64,000 nt of DNA. Origin: Dyadobacter luteus (GTDB lineage Bacteria > Bacteroidota > Bacteroidia > Cytophagales > Spirosomataceae). The notes beneath the pieces are model-generated. The model searched no databases, was not told where the DNA came from, and saw nothing but the letters and a program-made list of their open reading frames with translations. Shown here piece by piece: positions 56,150 through 64,000 of the stretch (positions within the stretch are counted from its first letter, which is position 1; the number at the start of each line of letters is the position of its first letter). The translations under genes were made by a program, and so were the position numbers. Location: positions 124,001 through 188,000 of the forward strand of contig NZ_QNUL01000002.1 of NCBI RefSeq assembly GCF_003383615.1. The letters run 5' to 3'.

Positions 56150-56347
56150 TTATCTGATGTTATCTAATAGCATACTTGCCTTTTCCCAAATACTCTGATG
56201 TTCAAATTGATAAACGGGTTTGGTCGGCTCTCTGTCGCCGCCGCGAAGTAGCGAGGTATCTTCAGAGGCGAGCACCTCAATGGCGATTGAATGATCGGTT
56301 CCACTCAGATGGCATTTGGCCTTTAGGTCATCAATAGAAAGTCTCAT
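56150..56347 (-). CDS. 65-aa peptide with internal RGG, possible second substrate or partner
   Basis: ATG 56347, stop at 56150. A GTG at 56464 in the same frame would extend it to 104 residues and would lie 3 nt after the regulator stop, so the start is not settled. The first 37 residues (MRLSIDDLKAKCHLSGTDHS, then IAIEVLASEDTSLLRGG) resemble a leader ending in Arg-Gly-Gly. The remainder contains aromatic-x-x triplets YQF, FEH and WEK (W54). It is one of three closely spaced genes ending with the radical SAM enzyme. No family is recognised. It may be a second precursor or a small helper protein. Confidence 0.5.
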   Translation of the reverse strand: MRLSIDDLKAKCHLSGTDHSIAIEVLASEDTSLLRGGDREPTKPVYQFEHQSIWEKASMLLDNIR

Positions 56348-56466
56348 ATCTGAAAAGTGTTTAAGTGATAAGACAAAGAAACTGGATGTGATTTTGATGG
56401 GGAAATAATAGCGACAGTCGGTTGAATTATGAGACAGACTGCTGATTATTTGCGGTGAATGCACGC

Positions 56467-57249
56467 TTACATGGTGATACCTTCAATCCGTTTTCTGACT
56501 TCGTCTTTGAATGTTCTTCCGATTTGAAGTCTGTGGCCCTCTTTAAGCTTGATTTCGTTTCCTTCCAAAGCGACAATTTCCTGAAATTTGACGATGTAGG
56601 ATCTGCTTATACGCAGGAAAGCATCTTCGGGAAGCTTGGACTCTATGTCCTTCATTGTCATTCTGATCACAATGTATCCTGTGGCGTTAACAGGTTCTAT
56701 CAGAAAGATTTTCAGGTAGTCCTCCATAGCCTGTATCATCCAGATGTTGTTGAAGTTCAGGCGTATGTTTTTCTTGTCAAACTTTACAAAAGCGGAGTCA
56801 TTTTCCTGACGAATATCCGGCGTTACGTTCATAAAGGAGCCTCCCCCGCGAATGCCTTCCTTTATGGTTTTCATCTCCTTGACCTTTTCTATACTGCGGA
56901 TAAACTTGTCGAACGAAACAGGTTTGAGCAGATAATCGAGTGCATCGAAATCATAGCTTTTGAAAGCGTACTCGACATGGGCAGTTGAAAAAATAACCAA
57001 TGGTTTGTGCAGGCGCAGCACATTCAGCATCTCAAAACCTGTCATTTCAGGCAGGTTGATGTCGAGCAAAATGAAATCCGGTCTGGTATTCTGAATCACC
57101 GAAATAGCCTCCAGGGCATTGCTGCAGGTGGCCAATAGCTGAACATCAGGCAATTTTGCGAGGTAGCGGTGGTAGATGTTTTGGGCCAGCGGCTCATCCT
57201 CTATAATCACACAGGTGATAGGATTGTTCTGATTAGACATCTCATTCAT
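56467..57249 (-). CDS. LytTR response regulator
   Basis: A 260-residue regulator. The receiver domain (about 8-125) has Asp-pocket residues EDEPLAQN, the phospho-acceptor in FILLDINLPEMTG near 60 and Lys in YLLKPVSF. The LytTR DNA-binding domain is at about 160-255 (MIQAMEDYLKIFL, ISRSYIVKFQEI, LQIGRTFKDEVRKRI). It is closely related in layout to the regulator at 60757 but lacks its own kinase, lying instead between lanB2 and the radical SAM unit. It likely shares the LytS kinase at 61515 or responds to the RiPP product. Confidence 0.92.
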   Translation of the reverse strand: MNEMSNQNNPITCVIIEDEPLAQNIYHRYLAKLPDVQLLATCSNALEAISVIQNTRPDFILLDINLPEMTGFEMLNVLRLHKPLVIFSTAHVEYAFKSYDFDALDYLLKPVSFDKFIRSIEKVKEMKTIKEGIRGGGSFMNVTPDIRQENDSAFVKFDKKNIRLNFNNIWMIQAMEDYLKIFLIEPVNATGYIVIRMTMKDIESKLPEDAFLRISRSYIVKFQEIVALEGNEIKLKEGHRLQIGRTFKDEVRKRIEGITM

Positions 57250-57387
57250 ACAAGAATTCCATATTTGGTTAAAACGACTGCTAACGGCAATCTGGTCGCT
57301 CGCACAGTGTTACAATTTGAACAATAAAATGGGAAGCCTGTAATTTATTCGATGAGCTGCTGCAGACTTTCGACAAACTGCCGGGTT

Positions 57388-60300
57388 TCAACGATTTTCG
57401 AGCACGGATTGTTTTCGGGCAATTTTGCTTTTATAGTGTTTAGCAAGAAAATGGTAAACCAGTAATTCCTGCTCGCGGGACTCTGAAATGAATAGCCGGT
57501 TGCAGCACATGTGCACAAACGCACCGATCTGCTCCCAGGTGAAGTGGTGCTGTGAAGCGTTGAGTTGCCGGCTGATCTGTTCGGTATAGTTTCGGCACAG
57601 TACCGCCGTCTGTTGTGAGAGAGGGTCTTCCGATACACCCATAACCGTTTCGAGCTCTTTGCGAAGCAATCGGTATTTATCGTTCAAGCGGATTTCTATT
57701 TTTTCTTTCTCTGTAAAATCTGATAGAAAACCAGAAGCGAAATCTCTGGTGATAGCTGCTCTCTGATCTAATGTCAACATAAATCCTTCCAGGGCCGCGT
57801 CCACGATTCTGCAGCCATAGAGCCAACGGTGCTCATCGGCCTGATGTTGCTGTAGTTGCGCAAGCAGCTGTGTGGTCAGCTGGGTATCGATAGCGAATAT
57901 TGTTTCAGCCAGTTCGATGTGCTGTGGGCCATACCGCTCCAGTTCGCGTTCATAGGTGTCCAGCGCAAATTTGTCTATAAGCCCCTGCTGAATTAAGGGA
58001 TCCAGTTCCGCTTTAAGCAGTAGGACGGTTTGGTCGATGCCATCAGGGTAGGAGTGGCTCAAAAGCCTTAAGCGAAGATGAGGCTGAGGATCCTGATATC
58101 TTATAAAAAACCACTTTTCAATCTTGCCCTCTTGTAGTAGCTTGTTGCAGATTGGGGTTACCGTCTCCAAAAGCGTCCTGTCGACAATCGTGTAGCCCGC
58201 ATAAATTTTGATGTACAGCCACTGGTCCCCAAAGCTGAATTTTCTTTGAATACCATTTGCTGATTCGATGCAAATTTTCGGTGGGACGCTTTGGTAGTTT
58301 GTTGCCTTGAAGGGAATGATGATTTCGTTAGAGTAGGAGCCATGTTCGTCTGCAATAAGGCATTGAGATTTTGCAGATAAAAACTCCTTGAGCTGCGCTT
58401 TACCCTTTCTTTCAATTTGTTCAGCAAGCATATGAAGGCTCACAGGTAATTGTAAATCGAGCAGCAATTCGTTGTCGCCCTCAATCAGCTGAACATACCT
58501 GGGAACATCGTATTTCGCGATAAACGTGGCGGGATTCTTTGACCAGCTTTGATCCAGATTCCATGTTTTACGGCTCAGGATAAGGTTCTCGAAACATACT
58601 CTGGGCAGCATAGGGCGGTCTTCAAGAACTGACCAGGTCCATTTAAAGTTGATGCTTCCCGAATCGCTCTGCAAGTCACAAAGGAACTGATATACTGGTA
58701 GTTCAGAAACATAGAAGTGCGCATTGGAAAGTCGGGGGATCACCTGCTTTCCCAGTTTCTTTGAGCGTAGCGTTATTTTTCCTGATGCTGTTGAAGCTAC
58801 CAATAGATCATCTATGGGTAGCTGATGCTGCTGATCTACAGTCGATAGGGTGATGTAGGGAATCTCATAGGGATACAAAGCAGGATGTGATAGCACATTT
58901 CCTGTTCTGGATTCGGGCAAAAATACGATTTCAGCCAGAATCGAATCCTTTACACATGATTGTTCGTAATCTGCAATCTCGACAAGTTTTGAGTGTAATA
59001 CGGGGTCAGTTCCTGAGAAGCGTGCCATAAGTGCGGCTGCTGAATTTCCGCCTACAAAGCTCAGGTTAAACATAAGCTCGCCGTCTGCCGAGTCAGGTTG
59101 CCCGATTAGATTACCAAAGCCGTAAAATGTTGGGTTCAGGCTTGGCGCCGTTGTGAAAGATGAAAGATCTTCTGTTGAGATCCTGATTTCAGTCGGAGTA
59201 GAGTCGATATAATTCAGGTAGTGTTTAAGAATAAACTGATCCCAGTCAGTAAGTTCTCTGGCTTGTTTCGCCGTTGAGTTCAGATCCAGCCCGTCCAGTA
59301 CAGAGACGCTGCTCAGACGGGAGGCATGACCGTAGTCGATACCGATCTCGCCATCGAGTGCTATGGCAAGTGGAATTTCCGCACTTCCGAATTTATCATA
59401 AAATTCTTTCTGAAACCTGCGCAGATTAGGGCTTGCTGCACTAACAAATAGGGGTTTGAGCCGCGACAAGCTCCGAGTGAGCTCATCTACGAATGTTTTT
59501 TGAATGGTGCACTGGCTGTAACCTTGTTGAAGTGTTGTCTGTATCAGGTTTTTGACAGGTTCACCGGGAAAAGCACTCGCAATCAGATTTTTGATCACAT
59601 CGAAATTTGCGGGTTGTCCCTCTGAGGATTTAAGCAGGATGACGATCTCTGTCAGTGTTTGCAGCAGCTGGCTGTTTGCATCTGCATTTTGGAGCCGGTC
59701 GATTAAATGCTGCAGACTGCTGGCTGTCGTGATTCTTGGCTGAAGCTCGCTGGTCAGAAGCTGGAATTCCACAAGATCATCCACGAATTCATGGGCCTGA
59801 GTTTCCGAAAATCCCTTGCTCAGAAGGGATTTTCGGAGATCAGACAAGTAGCAGCCTTTTTTTGCTAAAAGCATCAGGCTTGCAAGCACGTCGCTATTTT
59901 CAGTTGAAGTAAGAAAGTATTTAGCTTTCCCCTCATGCATCTCATATTCTACGTACCGGATATCATTTCCTGCCGTATAAATACTGTTGTTGGCATAGAA
60001 AAGGCATCGTTCTGCCAGATGCTGGTCTTGCAATAATAAGTCAATAATTTGATTGACCTGGGTAATATCGAGTTCGTTATAAATACGGTCTTTCGATTTG
60101 TCGGGTACAATCCGTGTGCTGTAGGCCCATGATCCCAGCGATACACCGGCAAACAATCCGTAGGGGGTTGCACGGCTGCAAATTCTTGACCAGTATTTTA
60201 AAAGTGTTCTAACCAACTGGGTTTCTTCTGAGATCGTCTTCCCTGTCAGCCAATGAAGTGTGCGCTCATGAAACGCAGGAGATGCCAGGTACAAGGCCTT

Positions 60301-60468
60301 AAGAAATTCGTCGTTAGCTGCAATCAATTTCCCAAATGAACTGGCAAATACAGCCTGGTCAGCATTGGCTAGCTTATCTAAATTGAGAAAGAAATCAACA
60401 GGAAACTGAGACCTTCTTACCAGGAAAAAATCAAAAGAAGTAAACTCAGCAGAACCCTTGAATTTCAT
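57388..60468 (-). CDS. Class I lanthipeptide dehydratase LanB (second copy)
   Basis: A 1026-residue full-length LanB, paralogous to the first. The glutamylation domain has CSRATPYGLFAGVSLG near 97-112 and an NSAAALMARF segment, and the SpaB_C domain starts near 735 (QWLYIKIYAGYTIVD) with FFIRYQDPQPHLRLRLL and YERELERYGPQH. It should dehydrate Ser/Thr using glutamyl-tRNA(Glu), like its relative. A 46-aa Ser/Thr-rich peptide gene lies 48 nt upstream on the same strand and is its likely substrate. No LanC is in this operon, so the LanC of the other arm may serve both, or only dehydration occurs. Confidence 0.92.
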   Translation of the reverse strand: MKFKGSAEFTSFDFFLVRRSQFPVDFFLNLDKLANADQAVFASSFGKLIAANDEFLKALYLASPAFHERTLHWLTGKTISEETQLVRTLLKYWSRICSRATPYGLFAGVSLGSWAYSTRIVPDKSKDRIYNELDITQVNQIIDLLLQDQHLAERCLFYANNSIYTAGNDIRYVEYEMHEGKAKYFLTSTENSDVLASLMLLAKKGCYLSDLRKSLLSKGFSETQAHEFVDDLVEFQLLTSELQPRITTASSLQHLIDRLQNADANSQLLQTLTEIVILLKSSEGQPANFDVIKNLIASAFPGEPVKNLIQTTLQQGYSQCTIQKTFVDELTRSLSRLKPLFVSAASPNLRRFQKEFYDKFGSAEIPLAIALDGEIGIDYGHASRLSSVSVLDGLDLNSTAKQARELTDWDQFILKHYLNYIDSTPTEIRISTEDLSSFTTAPSLNPTFYGFGNLIGQPDSADGELMFNLSFVGGNSAAALMARFSGTDPVLHSKLVEIADYEQSCVKDSILAEIVFLPESRTGNVLSHPALYPYEIPYITLSTVDQQHQLPIDDLLVASTASGKITLRSKKLGKQVIPRLSNAHFYVSELPVYQFLCDLQSDSGSINFKWTWSVLEDRPMLPRVCFENLILSRKTWNLDQSWSKNPATFIAKYDVPRYVQLIEGDNELLLDLQLPVSLHMLAEQIERKGKAQLKEFLSAKSQCLIADEHGSYSNEIIIPFKATNYQSVPPKICIESANGIQRKFSFGDQWLYIKIYAGYTIVDRTLLETVTPICNKLLQEGKIEKWFFIRYQDPQPHLRLRLLSHSYPDGIDQTVLLLKAELDPLIQQGLIDKFALDTYERELERYGPQHIELAETIFAIDTQLTTQLLAQLQQHQADEHRWLYGCRIVDAALEGFMLTLDQRAAITRDFASGFLSDFTEKEKIEIRLNDKYRLLRKELETVMGVSEDPLSQQTAVLCRNYTEQISRQLNASQHHFTWEQIGAFVHMCCNRLFISESREQELLVYHFLAKHYKSKIARKQSVLENR

Positions 60469-60516
60469 ACTTTAACGAATCCGTTGGTAGATAAGAGCGA
60501 ACAGGTAGCTGGCGGA

Positions 60517-60657
60517 CTACCTCGAAGTAAAGAAGATGGTTTCGGTCAGGGTAGTACTTTCCGTGACAGCTTTGTTACCAGGTTTAACAGCAGTTTTGGC
60601 TTTAAGCGAAAGGATTCTTTTCCTCTCCAGCTTAGTTGTTTGGTGGTTGTTAAGCAT
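60517..60657 (-). CDS. 46-aa Cys-free Ser/Thr-rich peptide, candidate substrate of LanB2
   Basis: ATG 60657, TAG at 60517-60519, just upstream of the second lanB (48 nt). The N-terminal half is basic and Leu/Lys-patterned (TTKLERKRILSLKAKTAVKP), similar to leaders of Bacteroidota class I precursors that lack a Gly-Gly. The C-terminal part has NKAVTESTTLTETIFFTSR with eight Ser/Thr (Thr32, Ser34, Thr35, Thr36, Thr38, Thr40, Thr44, Ser45) but no Cys, so no thioether could form within it. It may be a dehydrated linear peptide, or its tail may be altered by a frameshift, since the +1 frame reads LLRGSPPATCSLLSTNGF. A larger plus-strand ORF overlaps but has no context. Confidence 0.5.
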   Translation of the reverse strand: MLNNHQTTKLERKRILSLKAKTAVKPGNKAVTESTTLTETIFFTSR

Positions 60658-60756
60658 TGTGGTATCAATTATTTAGTTAAGTACGGCTACAAACAAACGG
60701 GGTACAGTCTTAATTTAAAAATATTTTAGATGAACCAGATTAATTTTTAGACGAAA

Positions 60757-61518
60757 CTAGATAATTCTGCCCTGCAGACTTCTAAGTACCAGATCGCGGA
60801 AGGTAGCTCCAATCGTTACTTTCTGATTATTAGAAAGCTCCATTTCATTTCCATCGATCGTTTTGATTTCCTTTACACTTACAATATATGATTTGTTGAC
60901 TCTGATGAATTGGCGGCTTTTCAGAATCTGTTCCATTTTTGACAACGTCATATGGATGACAATCATTGAGTTGGCCAGATTAATTTTGAGGTAGTCTTTC
61001 ATACCTTCCACCATCACGATGTCGTCGATGTTCACTTTGATGAGCTTTTTATTACTTTTAACCATAAAGAAATTATCCATAGGCGTTACGGATTCTGTCG
61101 CAGCAGGGGCACTGCTGTCAAGTTGACCTCCCCAGACTTTGCTTTGCAGCTCCATTTGCTCAGAGACTTTGTTGATCGCTCTGACAAACCGCTCAAAAGA
61201 AATAGGTTTGACCAGATAGTCCGTGGCTTCAAAATCGTAGCTCTCTGCTGCGTGATTCGGATACGCAGTCGTGAAGATGACGTAGGGTCTTGAAGCTCCC
61301 AGCATTTTGATCATCTCCATGCCTGACACTTCCGGCATCGAAATGTCCAGCAGCAGGATGTCAGGCTTCAGACTCCTGACCGCATTGAGCGCTTTTAGCG
61401 CATCAGGATATATACCAAGAAGCTTCAGATAATCCAGGCGCTCTACAAACCTGCACAGCAGGTTTTGCGCGAGTGGCTCGTCATCGACGATTACACAGGA
61501 GATTTCTTTCTTAATCAT
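60757..61518 (-). CDS. LytTR response regulator partnered with the LytS kinase
   Basis: A 253-residue regulator. Receiver domain about 5-125 with DDEPLAQN, phospho-acceptor Asp in ILLLDISMPEVSGMEM near 57 and Lys in YLVKPISF. The LytTR DNA-binding domain covers about 155-250 (MVEGMKDYLKINL, VNKSYIVSVKEI, VTIGATFRDL). Its start overlaps the stop of the kinase by 4 nt (ATGA), so they are a cognate pair. Likely binds LytTR-type direct repeats such as the one at 43965-43994. Confidence 0.93.
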   Translation of the reverse strand: MIKKEISCVIVDDEPLAQNLLCRFVERLDYLKLLGIYPDALKALNAVRSLKPDILLLDISMPEVSGMEMIKMLGASRPYVIFTTAYPNHAAESYDFEATDYLVKPISFERFVRAINKVSEQMELQSKVWGGQLDSSAPAATESVTPMDNFFMVKSNKKLIKVNIDDIVMVEGMKDYLKINLANSMIVIHMTLSKMEQILKSRQFIRVNKSYIVSVKEIKTIDGNEMELSNNQKVTIGATFRDLVLRSLQGRII

Positions 61519-62603
61519 AGGTCGATACGTAGCAGGACACGATATTCTGTAGCAGAATTATCAATTTTTAGTTCGTAGAGGTTTGGGTAATAGAGATCCA
61601 ATCTTTTTTTCAGGTTAGCCAAGCCAATTCCGCCCTTTTGTGTCGCCTCTGTTTTTGAAGTGGGCTTACTATTGCTCACCATGAAGGTGAGTTTAGAATC
61701 AGCAATTTGAATCAGGATGTCTACCCACTTTTTCTCCACCGCATTCAGCCCATGCTTAAATGCATTTTCCACAAATGGAATCAGCAGAAAGGGAGGTATC
61801 CGGTAAGATTCGAAGTTGCCATCTGCCTGGAAATTAATATGCGTACCGGCCGTGTGCCTGATTTTTTCCAGCTCGATGTAATCCTTTAGAAACAGAATTT
61901 CCCGTGAAAGCAGCACATTGGGTGAGCTGGACTCATAGAGCGAATAGCGCATCAAATCAGCGAGCTTCAGAATTGTATTTCCGGCCAACTCGTTGGTTTC
62001 TTCAACCATCGAATAGATGTTATTCAAACTGTTGAACAAAAAATGCGGATTGAGTTGAGCGCGTAGAAAATCTAGTTCTAAGCTCAGGTTGTTTCTTTGA
62101 AGTTGTAAAATCCGATTGAAATAAGAAAAAGTGTTGCTTATACCAATAATGGCGATCGGGATGACAATGTAGTTTCCCGTCAGGGCCCAGATATAAAGGT
62201 CCAGATAGCGATTAAAGGGGATGCTCCAAAAAGATTCAGCTTGCATTCTGTGCCAGCCCAACAGGACAAATCGGGATGGATTTGGCGTAGAAGATATAAA
62301 TTTGAATGCGAAATAAATGATGTAGGAGTTGAAAAGATATACAGAGATTGCCACGATGGCAAATATGTAAAACTTGTCAGGCAAGCTACGTTTCAGAGCA
62401 AATCTGAGCGAGTAGATTGATAGTATGATGACTGAAAAAATGCTGATAAACAGAATATTGTTCCATTTGTCATTGCCAGATGTTCCCGCAGTTACCGAGA
62501 AATCAGAAATAATATACACGCCATATAACCAGCAGAGGAATAGGTGTTTTCCTATATTCAAATACCTGTTCTTCCGCCAAAAGCTCACCAGATCAAAGGA
62601 CAT
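61515..62603 (-). CDS. LytS-type sensor histidine kinase
   Basis: A 362-residue membrane kinase. Four to five hydrophobic helices in residues 15-170 form the sensor, then a linker, then the His_kinase box QLNPHFLFNSLNNIYSMVEE near 190, and a HATPase domain with IPPFLLIPFVENAFKHGL (N box) and KGGIGLANLKKRLDLYY (G box). The periplasmic loops are short, as in kinases that sense peptides or membrane disturbance. First gene of a two-gene operon with the LytTR regulator. It likely controls the RiPP island. Confidence 0.92.
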   Translation of the reverse strand: MSFDLVSFWRKNRYLNIGKHLFLCWLYGVYIISDFSVTAGTSGNDKWNNILFISIFSVIILSIYSLRFALKRSLPDKFYIFAIVAISVYLFNSYIIYFAFKFISSTPNPSRFVLLGWHRMQAESFWSIPFNRYLDLYIWALTGNYIVIPIAIIGISNTFSYFNRILQLQRNNLSLELDFLRAQLNPHFLFNSLNNIYSMVEETNELAGNTILKLADLMRYSLYESSSPNVLLSREILFLKDYIELEKIRHTAGTHINFQADGNFESYRIPPFLLIPFVENAFKHGLNAVEKKWVDILIQIADSKLTFMVSNSKPTSKTEATQKGGIGLANLKKRLDLYYPNLYELKIDNSATEYRVLLRIDL

Positions 62604-62948
62604 AACGCAGGCTTAGTGATCGAATTTTCAGCACTCTTCATCAAGATTTCAATGAATACAGGAGGTATGTGCTCACAAATAAGCAAACATCGCTTTTATA
62701 TCCAATAATCCTAAGGGAAAATGTGATAATAAACCATATGTACTTCACGTCAGCGTGCCGGTTCAAGAATAAAAGACATGACCCGCATGCCGCTTATTGA
62801 TTTGGGCTGTGACAAAGCGGCTGTGGCGAGTGGGTATGTTGCAGCTCACAGCGTTGTTTGGTAATAGAAAGCGGTTAGAATTTACAATTCAGCTAAGTAT
62901 GCCCTTGGATCTTTGTAGCCTTCAGCGTGTCGGTTGGCCACGTAAATA
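62604..62948. other. Gene-free stretch upstream of the kinase
   Basis: No coding frame, RNA or clear repeat is seen here; it contains the promoter region of the kinase operon. A short hairpin CCACGT/ACGTGG lies near 62938-62956 and may be a terminator for the broken gene to its right. Confidence 0.4.
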
Positions 62949-63350
62949 TCACGTGGGCATTTTCTTTTGATTGTATGGAGTCCTGGTCTGTGATCCATTT
63001 AGAAATATAAGCAGCTCGCCGGGACGTCTCTCGGTTACATTTACCTGAAGCTGGGTTTTACAACCAATGTACCCGAAAGATTTTGTGCTTGCGCTGGTAT
63101 CAACAACTATTTTAACAGATTCGGAACCCTTGACACCTACAAAGTTTTTCTAGCGAATATTAGTGGTCTGCTCTTTGGGGAAATGAGTTTGTGCGGTAAG
63201 GTTGACCGTATGGAGCTGATTGGCTGATGCGTTCACAAAAGTATATTCGACTGGAAATAGCTCTTCAGCCGCAGGGATTATCTCATCACTGTTGCACCTC
63301 CACAGAAAAGCAGAAGCTACGCCAATTAGGCTTGGTCTATGTATATTCAT
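62949..63350 (-). pseudogene. Small exported protein gene, interrupted by TAG
   Basis: ATG 63350 opens a frame with a weak signal or lipoprotein-like start (SLIGVASAFLWRCNSDE, possible lipid-anchor Cys19). A TAG stop at 63150 breaks it; the same frame continues to TGA at 62949 as an apparently coding segment (KNFVGVKGSESVKIVVDTSA, then CKTQLQVNVTERRPGELLIF). The read-through product would be about 130 residues, a possible beta-sandwich lipoprotein. No family recognised. Confidence 0.3.
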
Positions 63351-63480
63351 GTCTATGTATCCGTTAGTGTACTTGCGAATGCGCCTGTCTATGTCATTCC
63401 TCGGTTTACCTGCAAACCGGATCACCAATCTATCCGCAACTGCAATACCAGGATGCCGCCTGCACTGTATGGCTTTCCGG

Positions 63481-63807
63481 TTATTGTAGCGAATCCTGAA
63501 TTGGTTCAGCATATATAGCAAGATTTTTCTTCCCTACAATACGAATACTATCCAGAGTATAACTGCCATTTAAATTGTCATGTTCGAAAACTCGTTTCGT
63601 TCTCTCTAAATCAGCAAATCTTCTCAACTCTTTATATTCGTCTATTGAAATACTATTTCGTGTGGAAAAACTTTTGATGTGAGATTTACCAACTTTTGTT
63701 TTCTTTTTTTGAAAAGTGAATCCGTAAGTGAGGCAAAACAACAAGGATAAAAGTGTTACAGCAACCGACAGTTTTGAGAACCGCCGTCTGCCACCGGTTT
63801 CGCTCAT
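63481..63807 (-). CDS. Hypothetical single-pass membrane-anchored protein
   Basis: About 108 residues from ATG 63807 (an in-frame ATG at 63840 is less likely). A basic N-terminus (GGRRRFSK) precedes one TM helix (VAVTLLSLLFCLTYGFTF) and then a charged extracytoplasmic tail (VGKSHIKSF, RTKRVFEHDNLN). No domain recognised. It may be a single-pass or signal-anchored protein; coding status is uncertain. Confidence 0.35.
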   Translation of the reverse strand: MSETGGRRRFSKLSVAVTLLSLLFCLTYGFTFQKKKTKVGKSHIKSFSTRNSISIDEYKELRRFADLERTKRVFEHDNLNGSYTLDSIRIVGKKNLAIYAEPIQDSLQ

Positions 63808-64000
63808 GTACGCAATCCAAAAACATAGCTTTGTCATCATTGTCAGGGTAATTGTTTTACGGATCGCGTTTGTACTTTTAATTAGCCGAATGCGGCTACC
63901 ACTTTTTCGATGGTATCCGGGACGGGTTAAAATTCGTTATCTATTGGTTTCTAGTTGTTAGACACAATTTTCATTTTAACCCGTTGCATTGCGCTTAAAG

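Noticed and set aside
60484..60729. Plus-strand 81-codon ORF with EQVAGG near the start, looking like a Gly-Gly leader
   Set aside because: It overlaps the minus-strand peptide gene and lanB2 promoter, lacks a core with modifiable residues in a typical layout, and has no gene partner on its strand.
1..64000. CRISPR arrays, rRNA operons, integrase or phage genes
   Set aside because: No regularly spaced repeats, rRNA-like sequence, recombinase or phage structural genes were seen when reading the window.

Overview
This window looks like a Bacteroidota chromosome, most likely a Cytophagales/Dyadobacter-type soil bacterium. The evidence is a T9SS gliding-motility sorting domain, an OM beta-barrel protein with a carboxypeptidase-like N-terminal domain, bacillithiol synthesis (bshB1), TAnnTTTG-type promoter boxes, LytS/LytTR signalling, weak Shine-Dalgarno use and TTG/GTG starts. 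The assignment comes from gene content only.

Positions 1-33,300 are ordinary core genome. They hold a serine hydrolase, a glycerophosphodiester phosphodiesterase, a heavy-metal RND efflux operon with its own two-component system (3.6-11.3 kb, minus), a Na+/H+ antiporter, a T9SS-sorted protein, an ABC exporter, and a DUF1080/YdeI pair. An AraC regulator lies divergent to an aldehyde dehydrogenase-DUF779 pair, and a possible structured RNA sits between the latter two genes. A DEAD-box helicase, DUF1361 protein, pseudouridine synthase, di-heme cytochrome c, MsrB, BshB1, LysM-M23 peptidase, TrxB, an OmpA/TPR protein, QueE and MnmE follow.

Positions 33,300-39,500 are a scarred accessory zone: an intact HEPN/MNT toxin-antitoxin pair, a PD-(D/E)XK/DUF5655-type gene with one nonsense codon, a decayed RhuM-Fic gene, the broken C-terminal end of an Rhs toxin with an intact putative immunity gene, and remnants of IS630 and IS66 elements.

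Positions 39,500-62,600 are the centre of interest: a compound RiPP (ribosomally made, modified peptide) island. Arm 1 has a GG-leader precursor with a Ser/Cys-rich core, a full-length LanB and a plus-strand operon for an OM beta-barrel protein, a LanC-like protein without zinc ligands, a true LanC, a luciferase-fold oxidoreductase, an unrecognised 351-aa protein, a C39-peptidase ABC exporter and an HlyD adaptor. The region between precursor and operon carries a tRNA-Glu-like cloverleaf with an odd anticodon arm, and a LytTR-type direct repeat placed for activation of the operon. Arm 2 (minus) has a 46-aa cysteine-free Ser/Thr-rich peptide, a second full-length LanB, a LytTR regulator, two further small peptides and a radical SAM/SPASM enzyme of the cyclophane-forming (FxsB/GrrM-like) type. 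A LytS kinase-LytTR pair closes the island. The combination of two dehydratases, a cyclophane-type radical SAM enzyme, three or four candidate precursors and a linked tRNA-like gene is the best candidate for an undescribed system. The right end (62.6-64 kb) holds only weak or broken genes.
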